Assembly: GCF_003665435.1 (NCBI RefSeq)
Contig: NZ_CP023407.1
Location: 5,567,501 to 5,631,500 of the forward strand
Length of the DNA: 64,000 nt
Origin: Streptomyces fungicidicus
Lineage (GTDB): Bacteria > Actinomycetota > Actinomycetes > Streptomycetales > Streptomycetaceae
Direction: 5' to 3'
Made by a program: the position numbers and the translations under genes. Positions 8,506-18,009 of this stretch are shown piece after piece. The notes below the pieces were generated by a model. The model ran no database searches and was not told where the DNA came from. It saw nothing but the letters and a program-made list of their open reading frames with translations. Every line of letters starts with the position of its first letter. Positions within the stretch are counted from its first letter, which is position 1.

Positions 8506-10035
8506 TCAGATGTCCCGGAAGATCTCGATCTGCGCGCCGATCGAGTTCAGCCGCTCCGCCAGGTCCTCGTAGCCCCGGTTGATGACGTACACGTTGCGCA
8601 GGACCGACGTGCCCTCCGCGGCCATCATCGCCAGCAGGACGACCACCGCCGGGCGCAGCGCCGGCGGGCACATCATCTCGGCGGCGCGCCAGCGGGTCGG
8701 GCCCTCGACCAGGACGCGGTGCGGGTCGAGGAGCTGGAGGCGGCCGCCGAGGCGGTTGAGGTCGGTCAGGTAGATCGCGCGGTTGTCGTAGACCCAGTCG
8801 TGGATGAGGGTCTGGCCCTGGGCCACCGCCGCGATCGCCGCGAAGAACGGGACGTTGTCGATGTTCAGGCCGGGGAACGGCATCGGGTGGATCTTGTCGA
8901 TCGGCGCCTCCAGCTTGGAGGGCCGGACGGTGAGGTCCACCAGGCGGGTGCGGCCGTTGTCGGCGAAGTACTCCGGCGTGCGGTCGTGGTCGAGGCCCAT
9001 CTCCTCCAGGACCGCCAGCTCGATCTCCAGGAACTCGATGGGCACGCGGCGGACGGTCAGCTCCGACTCCGTCACCACGGCCGCGGCCACCAGGCTCATC
9101 GCCTCGACCGGGTCCTCGGAGGGGGAGTAGTCCACGTCGACGTCGATGGTCGGCACGCCGTGCACGGTGAGCGTGGTGGTGCCGATGCCGTCCACCTTGA
9201 CGCCCAGCGCCTCCAGGAAGAAGCACAGGTCCTGGACCATGTAGTTGGAGGAGGCGTTGCGGATGACGGTCGTGCCGTCGTGGCGCGCGGCGGCCAGCAG
9301 CGCGTTCTCCGTGACGGTGTCCCCGCGCTCGGTCAGCACGATCGGGCGGTCCGGGGCGACGGAGCGGTCCACCACCGCGTGGTACTGGCCCTCGGTGGCG
9401 GCGATGTCCAAGCCGAACCGGCGCAGCGCGATCATGTGCGGCTCGACGGTGCGCGTGCCGAGGTCGCAGCCGCCGGCGTACGGCAGCATGAAGCGGTCCG
9501 TGCGGTGCAGCAGCGGGCCGAGGAACATGATGATGGAGCGGGTGCGGCGGGCCGCGTCCGCGTCGATGGCCGGCAGGTTCAGCTCGGCGGGCGGCACGAT
9601 CTCCAGGTCGACGCCGTCGTTGATCCAGCGGGTGCGCACGCCGATGGAGTTCAGCACCTCCAGGAGGCGGTAGACCTCCTCGATGCGGGCGACGCGACGC
9701 AGCACGGTGCGCCCCTTGTTGAGCAGCGACGCGCACAGCAGGGCCACGCAGGCGTTCTTGCTCGTCTTGACGTCGATGGCGCCGGAGAGCCGGCGGCCGC
9801 CCACCACGCGCAGATGCATCGGACCGGCGTAGCCCAGCGACACGATCTCGCTGTCGAGGGCCTCGCCGATCCGGGCGATCATCTCAAGGCTGATGTTCTG
9901 GTTGCCGCGCTCGATCCGATTGACGGCGCTCTGACTGGTGTTGAGCGCCTCGGCAAGCTGCGTCTGCGTCCAGCCGCGGTGCTGCCGGGCGTCACGGATG
10001 AGCTTGCCGATGCGTACGAGGTAGTCGTCTGACAT
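8506..10035 (-). CDS. murA: HTH-fused UDP-GlcNAc 1-carboxyvinyltransferase (MurA paralogue)
   Basis: This 509-residue protein joins an XRE helix-turn-helix (residues about 5-62, GWTQTQLAEALNTSQSAVNRIERG) to a complete MurA/EPSP-fold enzyme (about 73-505). MurA transfers enolpyruvate from PEP to UDP-GlcNAc in the first committed step of peptidoglycan synthesis. Key residues are present: Lys93-Asn94 (substrate binding), the loop with Cys190 in GGCDLGTRTVEPH (the fosfomycin-target Cys115 of E. coli) and Arg195, plus the LRPA arginine near the C-terminus. The canonical murA of Streptomyces lies elsewhere, so this is the second copy. An inverted repeat sits 13 bases upstream of the ATG, compatible with autoregulation by the fused HTH. 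Confidence 0.9.
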   Translation of the reverse strand: MSDDYLVRIGKLIRDARQHRGWTQTQLAEALNTSQSAVNRIERGNQNISLEMIARIGEALDSEIVSLGYAGPMHLRVVGGRRLSGAIDVKTSKNACVALLCASLLNKGRTVLRRVARIEEVYRLLEVLNSIGVRTRWINDGVDLEIVPPAELNLPAIDADAARRTRSIIMFLGPLLHRTDRFMLPYAGGCDLGTRTVEPHMIALRRFGLDIAATEGQYHAVVDRSVAPDRPIVLTERGDTVTENALLAAARHDGTTVIRNASSNYMVQDLCFFLEALGVKVDGIGTTTLTVHGVPTIDVDVDYSPSEDPVEAMSLVAAAVVTESELTVRRVPIEFLEIELAVLEEMGLDHDRTPEYFADNGRTRLVDLTVRPSKLEAPIDKIHPMPFPGLNIDNVPFFAAIAAVAQGQTLIHDWVYDNRAIYLTDLNRLGGRLQLLDPHRVLVEGPTRWRAAEMMCPPALRPAVVVLLAMMAAEGTSVLRNVYVINRGYEDLAERLNSIGAQIEIFRDI

Positions 10036-10047
10036 GAGGATGAGGTT

Positions 10048-10063
10048 ATCTCAGATATGAGAT
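10048..10063. promoter_or_regulatory. Inverted repeat before the HTH-MurA gene
   Basis: ATCTCA-GATA-TGAGAT lies 13 bases upstream of the murA paralogue start. Read as TATCTC-N6-GAGAT (10047-10063) it has the same half sites and spacing as the operator-like palindrome before acnA (11680-11697). Confidence 0.5.
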
Positions 10064-10099
10064 GGCGCCTCTTGGGGGGTCCGTTCGGGTGACGTGATG

Positions 10100-10306
10100 T
10101 CAGTGTCCCCCGGTGCGACGGGTTCCGCGAGTCCGGCGCCACCCGAAAGGTCCGGGCAAATCCATCGATGTCGTACGACGTCCTGTACTGCTGCGGGTGT
10201 AGCGGGGGCCGTTGCTGCTGCCGGTGGTGATGGACCACGACCGCTTGTTGATGTTCAGCCGCACCCCCGGAAGGATCCGAAAGCTCTTGCGAAACGTGAG
10301 CGGCAT
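10100..10306 (-). CDS. DUF4236 domain protein
   Basis: The 68-residue product begins MPLTFRKSFRILPGVRLNINKR and continues with the SWSITTGSSNGPRYTRSSTGRRTTSMDLPG segment, which is the DUF4236 signature. Residues after 52 are basic. The ATG at 10306 has a GGGAAGGGA ribosome binding site about 7 bases upstream. Its function is unknown; the family is common in Actinobacteria and Firmicutes as a very short basic protein. It lies 131 bases downstream of the Vgb gene on the same strand and is unrelated to the murA gene, which starts just below it. Confidence 0.75.
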   Translation of the reverse strand: MPLTFRKSFRILPGVRLNINKRSWSITTGSSNGPRYTRSSTGRRTTSMDLPGPFGWRRTRGTRRTGGH

Positions 10307-10437
10307 TGCTGTGTCCCTTCCCGTCCGTGACTGACTCCGTATCAGCCGCTTACCCCGCTCGGGCGCACTGATGACACCCGGCTGCGGTGCGGCCGAGGTG
10401 AACGCGGGCAGGTCGCTCCGGTCGGGGAGGCCGGGGC

Positions 10438-11337
10438 TCAGTGTGGTGAGAGTCGGGCGACCGTTCCGATCTCCAGGGCGGTCCAGATCGCTCCGTCGGG
10501 TCCCCGTGTGATGCCGTGCGGTTCGGAGGACGGGCTGGGGAGGTCGTGTTCGTCGATTCGGCCGTCGGGGGTGATCCGGCCGATGCGGTTGGCTCCCCAT
10601 TCGGTGAACCAGCAGTTCCCGTCGGCGCCGGCGGTAATGGCGTGCGGGCGTGACGCGGGGTCGGGCAGGGCGAACTCGTCGATCTTTCCGTCCGGGGTGA
10701 TCCGTCCGATCCGGCCGGCGCCGATCTCGACGAACCACATGGCGCCGTCGGCGCCGGCGGTGATGCCGACGGGGGCGCTGTCGGGGGCGGGCAGCGGGTG
10801 GACGGTGACGTGGCCGTCGAGGTCGATGGCGCCGATCGCGTTCGCCTGGTTCATCGTGAACCACAGCCGGCCGTCGGGGCCGGCGGCGATGGCTGACGGG
10901 AAGGCCCCCGGGAGCGGAAGGGGGAACTCGGTGACGTGGCCGGCGGGTGTGATGCGGCCGATGCGGTCGGCGCCCGCCTCGGTGAACCAGAGGGCGTCGT
11001 CGGGGCCGGTGGTGATGCCGAACGGCCCGGCGTCCGGAGTCGGCAGCGGGAACGAGGTGATGGTTCCGGTGGTGGTGATGCGGCCGATCCGGTGGCTGCG
11101 GAATTCGGTGAACCACAGGGCGTCGTCGGGCCCCGTCGTGATGATCGACGGTCCACCGGAAGCGGGTTCGAGTTGGTAGGAGGTGACGTCACCGGCGGTG
11201 GTGATCCGGCCGATCCGCCCCTGGTGGACCATGGTGAACCACAGCGCGCTGTCGGGGCCGCAGGTGATTCCGTAGGGACCGGCGTCCCTGCCGGACACGG
11301 GAAACTCTGCGATCGGGGCAGTCGGACGGCTCGGCAT
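10438..11337 (-). CDS. vgb: Virginiamycin B lyase homologue (streptogramin B resistance)
   Basis: This is a 299-residue seven-bladed beta-propeller built of repeats of the form GPDxALWFTE..ANRIGRITPDG. Vgb linearises streptogramin B antibiotics by an elimination reaction at the lactone, using Mg2+. Residues known from the staphylococcal enzyme are in place: Tyr22 (Tyr18), His232 in RPHAI (His228), Glu272 and His274 in SEPHGI (Glu268/His270), and Glu289 in ALEIG (Glu284). The length also matches. ATG 11337 is preferred over a start 15 bases upstream because AAGGAC is well spaced. The gene looks intact and is likely functional, although the physiological substrate in Streptomyces may differ. 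Confidence 0.87.
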   Translation of the reverse strand: MPSRPTAPIAEFPVSGRDAGPYGITCGPDSALWFTMVHQGRIGRITTAGDVTSYQLEPASGGPSIITTGPDDALWFTEFRSHRIGRITTTGTITSFPLPTPDAGPFGITTGPDDALWFTEAGADRIGRITPAGHVTEFPLPLPGAFPSAIAAGPDGRLWFTMNQANAIGAIDLDGHVTVHPLPAPDSAPVGITAGADGAMWFVEIGAGRIGRITPDGKIDEFALPDPASRPHAITAGADGNCWFTEWGANRIGRITPDGRIDEHDLPSPSSEPHGITRGPDGAIWTALEIGTVARLSPH

Positions 11338-11650
11338 GGGCGGGTCCTTCATCGGCGGGCGGTGAGGAGTTCGGCGACTGTGGATGGTATTCGGAGCGCT
11401 TGGGTGACCGCCTCTGATTAATCCTGCTATGGGGTGCGGCCGGGGCACCCGTCGATCGCTTCTCCGGCGGGCCCGGGAAGCGGGCGGCTCGACGTACGGC
11501 TCCGCGAGATCCACCCCGACCGGTACGGCCACCCCCGGCACGTCTCCTCGTACGACCGGGTTCGCCGGCAACGGAACCGGGACGGCTGGGTGTGCTGTCG
11601 GACGCCTCGATTGGATGACGGCGGACATGGGTGGTGCGATGGGTCCGGGC

Positions 11651-11697
11651 ATGACCATTCGGCCCTCGTGTACTAGAGTTATCTCGACATCGAGATA
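11651..11697 (+). promoter_or_regulatory. acnA promoter with overlapping palindromic operator
   Basis: ATGACC (11651-11656) and TAGAGT (11674-11679) are spaced by 17 bases and would give a start near 11686. A perfect 8-bp inverted repeat, TATCTCGA-CA-TCGAGATA (11680-11697), lies across that start site, a typical repressor position. The binding protein is not known from the sequence. Confidence 0.55.
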
Positions 11698-11740
11698 TCT
11701 GCCGAAGGCGCACCGCAGCCGCCACCCTGGTAAGGGCTAC

Positions 11741-11759
11741 CTAACTTAGCCTCACCTTA
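11741..11759 (+). promoter_or_regulatory. Candidate DmdR1/DtxR iron box before acnA
   Basis: CTAACTTAGCCTCACCTTA agrees with the actinobacterial iron-box consensus TTAGGTTAGGCTCACCTAA at 14 of 19 positions. It lies in the leader about 70 bases before the acnA start. Iron control of an Fe-S enzyme is plausible; binding is inferred. Confidence 0.45.
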
Positions 11760-11826
11760 GCGGGTCGGTCAGGGCGGCATGGCGGCAGGATGCGGTGGTA
11801 CGCGCACATCAATGAAGGAGACTGTC

Positions 11827-14550
<2,724 letters not shown>

Positions 14551-14569
14551 GCGGTCCGGCAACGCGGTT

Positions 14570-14606
14570 GAGGGCCGCATCCCCGTGCGCCGGGGATGCG
14601 GCCCTC
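14570..14606 (+). terminator. acnA terminator
   Basis: A perfect 16-bp stem (14570-14585 with 14591-14606) and a 5-nt loop begin 19 bases after the acnA stop codon. Confidence 0.85.
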
Positions 14607-14650
14607 GTCGTCGCCCCCGTTGTACGCTGAGGTCCAGGCGGACGACGGGG

Positions 14651-15064
14651 GTGGCGGTGGGCGACGGCACGCAGCGCATGCGGCTCGTCCTGACCGGGAG
14701 TCAGGACAGCGACCAGGAGGAACTCGACGAGCTGACGCTCCGGTTGCGTGAGCGGCTGCTCGAACTCGACGTCGACGACGTCGAACTGAACCGCTCCGGG
14801 GACATCCCCGCCGGAGCCAAGCCGGTGGACGCGATCGCCGTCGGCGCCCTCGTGGTCACCGTGGCCCCCATCGCGCTGCGCTCGGTGCTCGACCTGGTGC
14901 GGACCTGGATCGAGACCCGCCCGGTGCGCACGGTCAGCATCACCCTGGGCGAGGACAGCCTGGAGCTGGAGGCGGTCTCCGCGGCCGACCAGCAGCGGCT
15001 CATCGACGCGTTCCTGGCCGCGCGGGGGCACGAGGCCGAACCGGCCGGCGGCCCGGGCGACTGA
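14651..15064 (+). CDS. Effector-associated constant component 1 (EACC1)-like protein
   Basis: This 137-residue protein has an N-terminal alpha/beta segment (MRLVLTGSQDSDQEELDELTLRLRERLLELDVDDVEL), then GDIPAGAKPVDAIAVGALVVTVAPIALRSVLDLVRTWIETRP with a hydrophobic helix at about 62-80, and a closing strand pair ending in an AADQQRLIDAFL helix. That order matches the EACC1 family described computationally as the constant partner of caspase/trypsin-type effectors with effector-associated domains. It sits 17 bases before the caspase-like gene. The start is uncertain: GTG 14651 lacks a clear ribosome binding site. Its molecular role is unknown; membrane tethering or regulation of the partner protease is a guess. 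Confidence 0.7.
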   Translation: MAVGDGTQRMRLVLTGSQDSDQEELDELTLRLRERLLELDVDDVELNRSGDIPAGAKPVDAIAVGALVVTVAPIALRSVLDLVRTWIETRPVRTVSITLGEDSLELEAVSAADQQRLIDAFLAARGHEAEPAGGPGD

Positions 15065-15081
15065 CGGACGGACCCACGACC

Positions 15082-16656
15082 ATGGCCGCGGGCCGCCACG
15101 CCCTGCTCGTCGCGACGGGCGCCTATCGCAACCCCGCCCTCCGGCGGCTGCGTTCGCCGGCCAGTGACGCCCTGGCGCTGGGCGAGGTGCTCGGTGACCC
15201 CCGGATCGGCGACTTCGAGGTCGGCATGGTCGTCGACGGCACCCACAGCGAGGTGACCCAGGCCATCGAGGGCTTCTTCCGCGACCGCCGCCGGGACGAC
15301 CTGCTCCTGCTGCACCTCTCCTGCCACGGCCTCAAGAACGACGACGGCGAATTGCACTTCGCCGCCGCCGACACCAGGATGGACCGGCTCGCCTCCACCT
15401 CCGTCCCCGCCCAGTTCGTCCAGCGGCAGATGGACCAGTGCCGGGCACGGTCGGTCGTCCTGCTCCTGGACTGCTGCTACAGCGGCGCCTTCCTGGCCGG
15501 CAGCAAGGGCGACTCCACGGTCCACGTCAAGGACGAACTGGCCGGGCACGGCCGCGTGGTGCTCACCGCGACCAACCGCACCGAGTACGCCTGGGAGGGC
15601 GAGCGGATCACCGAAACGGACCCGGAACCCTCCCGGTTCACCGGAGCCCTCGTCGACGGCCTCAGCAGCGGCCTGGCGGACCGTGACCGGGACGGCCTGA
15701 TCGGCGTGCACGAGCTGTACGACTACGTGTACGACGAACTGCAGGCGTCCGGAGCCAGGCAGCGCCCGCAGATGTGGGCCGAGCTGGAGCACCGGGTCGT
15801 GGTGGCGCGGTCGGTCCTCCCTGCCCTGCCGGACGGCCGCACACGCGCGGCGGAGCCCGCCGCACCCGCACCCGCCCCCGACCCCGCACCCGCCCCCGCC
15901 GTCCCCGCGCCCGCCGAAGCCCCGCCTGCCGAACGGCCGGCCCCGGGACGCCCCCGGGGCCCGCTCGCGCCGCTGCTGGCGCTCACCGAGGCGCTCATCG
16001 GGCTGTCGTCCATGGACGACGCGCCGAGCCGGATGCAGTTCGCGGCGGTGCTGGGGGAGCTGCTCGGCCGGCCGATCGACCTGCGGGGCGTCCGGCAGCG
16101 GGAGGACGTGGTCGCGATCGTGCGGACCGCGCTGAACCGGGGCGACGGGATGAGCGCGCTGCTGTCGGTGGTCGAGGTCTTCGAGGGGCACGGGGCCGCC
16201 GACGAGGTACGGCGCGGGCTCACCCCGCACGACGGCCGCGCGGCGCGGCCCGCGTCCGTCCCGGGAGCCCGGCCCCGCCCGGAGCACCGTGAACCGCGGG
16301 CGCTCGTCCCCGGCGGGCGGCCGGAGGCTCCGGGCGCGGGCTTCGGCGGGGCCGCGGACCCGGCGGGCGGCGGGACGTCCGGCATCCTGAGGCTGTCGCT
16401 GCTCACCGACGGGCTGTGCGAGCTGCCGTGCCTGGAGGCGCCGCCGGGCAGGATGCAGTTCGCGGCGGTGCTGGCGGAGCAGCTGGGGCGTCCGGTGGAT
16501 CTGCGGGGCACCCGGCTGCGCGAGGACGCGGTGACCCTCGCGCGGGCGGCGCTGAACGTTCCGGGCGGGGGGCCGGTGCTCGTGGACGTGGTCCGTCTCT
16601 TCGAGGGAACGCGGGCGGGCGACGACATCGAGTGGCTGCTCGGCGCCCCCGACTGA
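15082..16656 (+). CDS. Caspase-like protease with two C-terminal effector-associated domains
   Basis: This 524-residue protein has a caspase/metacaspase-fold protease at about 1-245. The dyad is visible: His82 in LSCHGLKNDDGELHF, and Cys132 in LLLDCCYSGAF, preceded by Asp130. A Pro/Ala-rich linker (about 252-292) leads to two copies of an EAD-type domain (about 297-380 and 435-522), each with RMQFAAVL.E.LGRPxDLRGxRxREDxV and a VVxxFEG helix. In predicted multicellular-bacterial conflict systems EADs dock effectors onto NTPase/sensor proteins through homotypic contacts, and EACC1 is the neighbour, as here. No sensor NTPase lies next to it, so the partner must be encoded elsewhere or be absent. 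Confidence 0.85.
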   Translation: MAAGRHALLVATGAYRNPALRRLRSPASDALALGEVLGDPRIGDFEVGMVVDGTHSEVTQAIEGFFRDRRRDDLLLLHLSCHGLKNDDGELHFAAADTRMDRLASTSVPAQFVQRQMDQCRARSVVLLLDCCYSGAFLAGSKGDSTVHVKDELAGHGRVVLTATNRTEYAWEGERITETDPEPSRFTGALVDGLSSGLADRDRDGLIGVHELYDYVYDELQASGARQRPQMWAELEHRVVVARSVLPALPDGRTRAAEPAAPAPAPDPAPAPAVPAPAEAPPAERPAPGRPRGPLAPLLALTEALIGLSSMDDAPSRMQFAAVLGELLGRPIDLRGVRQREDVVAIVRTALNRGDGMSALLSVVEVFEGHGAADEVRRGLTPHDGRAARPASVPGARPRPEHREPRALVPGGRPEAPGAGFGGAADPAGGGTSGILRLSLLTDGLCELPCLEAPPGRMQFAAVLAEQLGRPVDLRGTRLREDAVTLARAALNVPGGGPVLVDVVRLFEGTRAGDDIEWLLGAPD

Positions 16657-16688
16657 CCGGCGTGCCCAACTCTCCTTTGCAGCAACCG

Positions 16689-16717
16689 TTTACAAGCGCG
16701 GCGCCCGGCGCTACGGT
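16689..16717 (+). promoter_or_regulatory. LPMO promoter
   Basis: TTTACA (16689-16694) and TACGGT (16712-16717) are separated by 17 bases and resemble a vegetative promoter. A start near 16724 would place the CebR operator immediately downstream. Confidence 0.55.
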
Positions 16718-16733
16718 CCCCTCACGGGCGTGG

Positions 16734-16747
16734 TGGGAGCGCTCCCA
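16734..16747. promoter_or_regulatory. CebR operator (14-bp perfect palindrome)
   Basis: TGGGAGCGCTCCCA is the exact consensus reported for CebR, the LacI-family cellobiose/cellotriose-sensing repressor that controls cellulolytic genes in Streptomyces. It lies 103 bases before the LPMO start and just downstream of the likely transcription start, an effective repression position. Confidence 0.88.
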
Positions 16748-16849
16748 TGCTCCGGTGGACCGGAACCCGCCGTCGGCGGCGCTGCCACCTCGCCCGGTCC
16801 ACGCACTCCTGCATGATCCGTCAACCCCACAGTCGCGGACAGGTGTGTC

Positions 16850-17938
16850 ATGATCACGACATTATCCGGGAGCGCGTCCGCTCCCCGTTCCAAACTCCCC
16901 ACCCCGGCCAGAGCCCTGTTCCTCGTCCTGGTGTCCCTGCTCGCCACCATTCCGGCCATCGGCCTGGTCGTGACGGCGGGCGGCGACGCGGAAGCCCACG
17001 GCACGCCCATGAAACCCGGCAGCCGCACCTTCCTGTGCTGGCAGGACGCACTGACCGACACCGGCGAGATCAAGCCGGTCAACCCCGCCTGCAGGACCGC
17101 CGCGCAGGTCAGCGGCACCACACCGTTCTACAACTGGTTCTCCGTGCTGCGCTCCGACGGCGACGGCCGCACCCGCGGCTTCGTGAACGACGGAGAACTG
17201 TGCAGCGGCGGCAACACCAACTTCAGCGGCTTCGACAGCCCGAGCGCCGACTGGCCGCTCACCCATCTCACCGCGGGCGCGACCGTGGACTTCTCCTACA
17301 ACGCCTGGGCCGCGCACCCCGGCTGGTTCCACGTGTACATCACCAAGGACGGCTTCGACCCGACGCGGCGCCTCACCTGGGCCGACATGGAGGAGCAGCC
17401 CTTCCTCTCGGTGGACCACCCGCCGCTCAACGGGTCCCCCGGCACCGTCGAGGCCGACTACCGCTGGAGCGGGGAGCTTCCGGGGGCCAAGTCCGGCCGC
17501 CACATCATCTACATGGTGTGGCAGCGCTCGGACAGCAAGGAGACCTTCTACTCCTGCTCCGACGTCGTCTTCGACGGCGGCGACGGCGAGGTGACCGGCA
17601 TCAAGGAGCCCGGCAACCCGACCGAACCCGTGCCCGGCACGTGCACCGCCACCCGCCGCACCACGGGCAGCTGGAACGGCGGCCACCAGTCCGAGGTGAC
17701 CGTCACCAACAGCGGCGACGTGCCGATGCTCGGCTGGATGGTCGACTGGACCCTCCCGGCCGGCCAGAGCGTCGCCAGCCTGTGGAGCGGGAACGCCACC
17801 TACGACGGCCAGGACGTGATGGTCCACAACGCCGGCTACAACGGCTCCCTCGCTCCGGGGCAGAGCACCACGTTCGGCTATGTGGTCTCCGGCTCCGGAG
17901 GTGACAGCACGGCCTCCCTGCCCTGCCGGGTCGGCTGA
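16850..17938 (+). CDS. Secreted AA10 lytic polysaccharide monooxygenase with CBM2
   Basis: This is a 362-residue secreted enzyme. The signal peptide (residues 1-49, basic N-region then ALFLVLVSLLATIPAIGLVV) ends in AEA, so the mature chain starts with His50 (HGTPMKPGSRTF). That His and His156 (NAWAAHPGWFHVYIT) form the copper histidine brace of AA10 LPMOs, which oxidatively cleave cellulose or chitin. The catalytic domain runs to about 250, followed by a short linker and a CBM2 carbohydrate-binding module (about 262-360, CTATRRTTGSWNGGHQ to LPCRVG). The CebR operator upstream argues for cellulose as the substrate. Confidence 0.93.
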   Translation: MITTLSGSASAPRSKLPTPARALFLVLVSLLATIPAIGLVVTAGGDAEAHGTPMKPGSRTFLCWQDALTDTGEIKPVNPACRTAAQVSGTTPFYNWFSVLRSDGDGRTRGFVNDGELCSGGNTNFSGFDSPSADWPLTHLTAGATVDFSYNAWAAHPGWFHVYITKDGFDPTRRLTWADMEEQPFLSVDHPPLNGSPGTVEADYRWSGELPGAKSGRHIIYMVWQRSDSKETFYSCSDVVFDGGDGEVTGIKEPGNPTEPVPGTCTATRRTTGSWNGGHQSEVTVTNSGDVPMLGWMVDWTLPAGQSVASLWSGNATYDGQDVMVHNAGYNGSLAPGQSTTFGYVVSGSGGDSTASLPCRVG

Positions 17939-17965
17939 CCGCCGCGCACACCCCCGGCAAGCGGA

Positions 17966-17994
17966 AGGCGGGCCCGGACACGGTCCGGGCCCGC
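17966..17994. terminator. Bidirectional terminator between LPMO and GH92 genes
   Basis: A perfect 13-bp stem (17966-17978 with 17982-17994) and a 3-nt loop lie between convergent stop codons. Confidence 0.8.
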
Positions 17995-18009
17995 CAGGTG
18001 CGCGGAGGG

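Larger units (their letters stand above)
11338..11826. other. Intergenic region between vgb and acnA, 489 bases
   Basis: The left half (11338-11640) is GC-rich with no convincing gene on either strand. It probably holds the vgb promoter, since an AT-richer patch lies at 11415-11435. The right half carries the acnA control region: a -35/-10 pair at 11651/11674, a perfect palindrome at 11680-11697 and an iron-box-like site at 11741-11759. Confidence 0.5.

Noticed and set aside
11429..11749. Possible small gene on the + strand upstream of acnA
   Set aside because: It runs through the promoter, the palindrome and the iron-box region and has no family resemblance or ribosome binding site.
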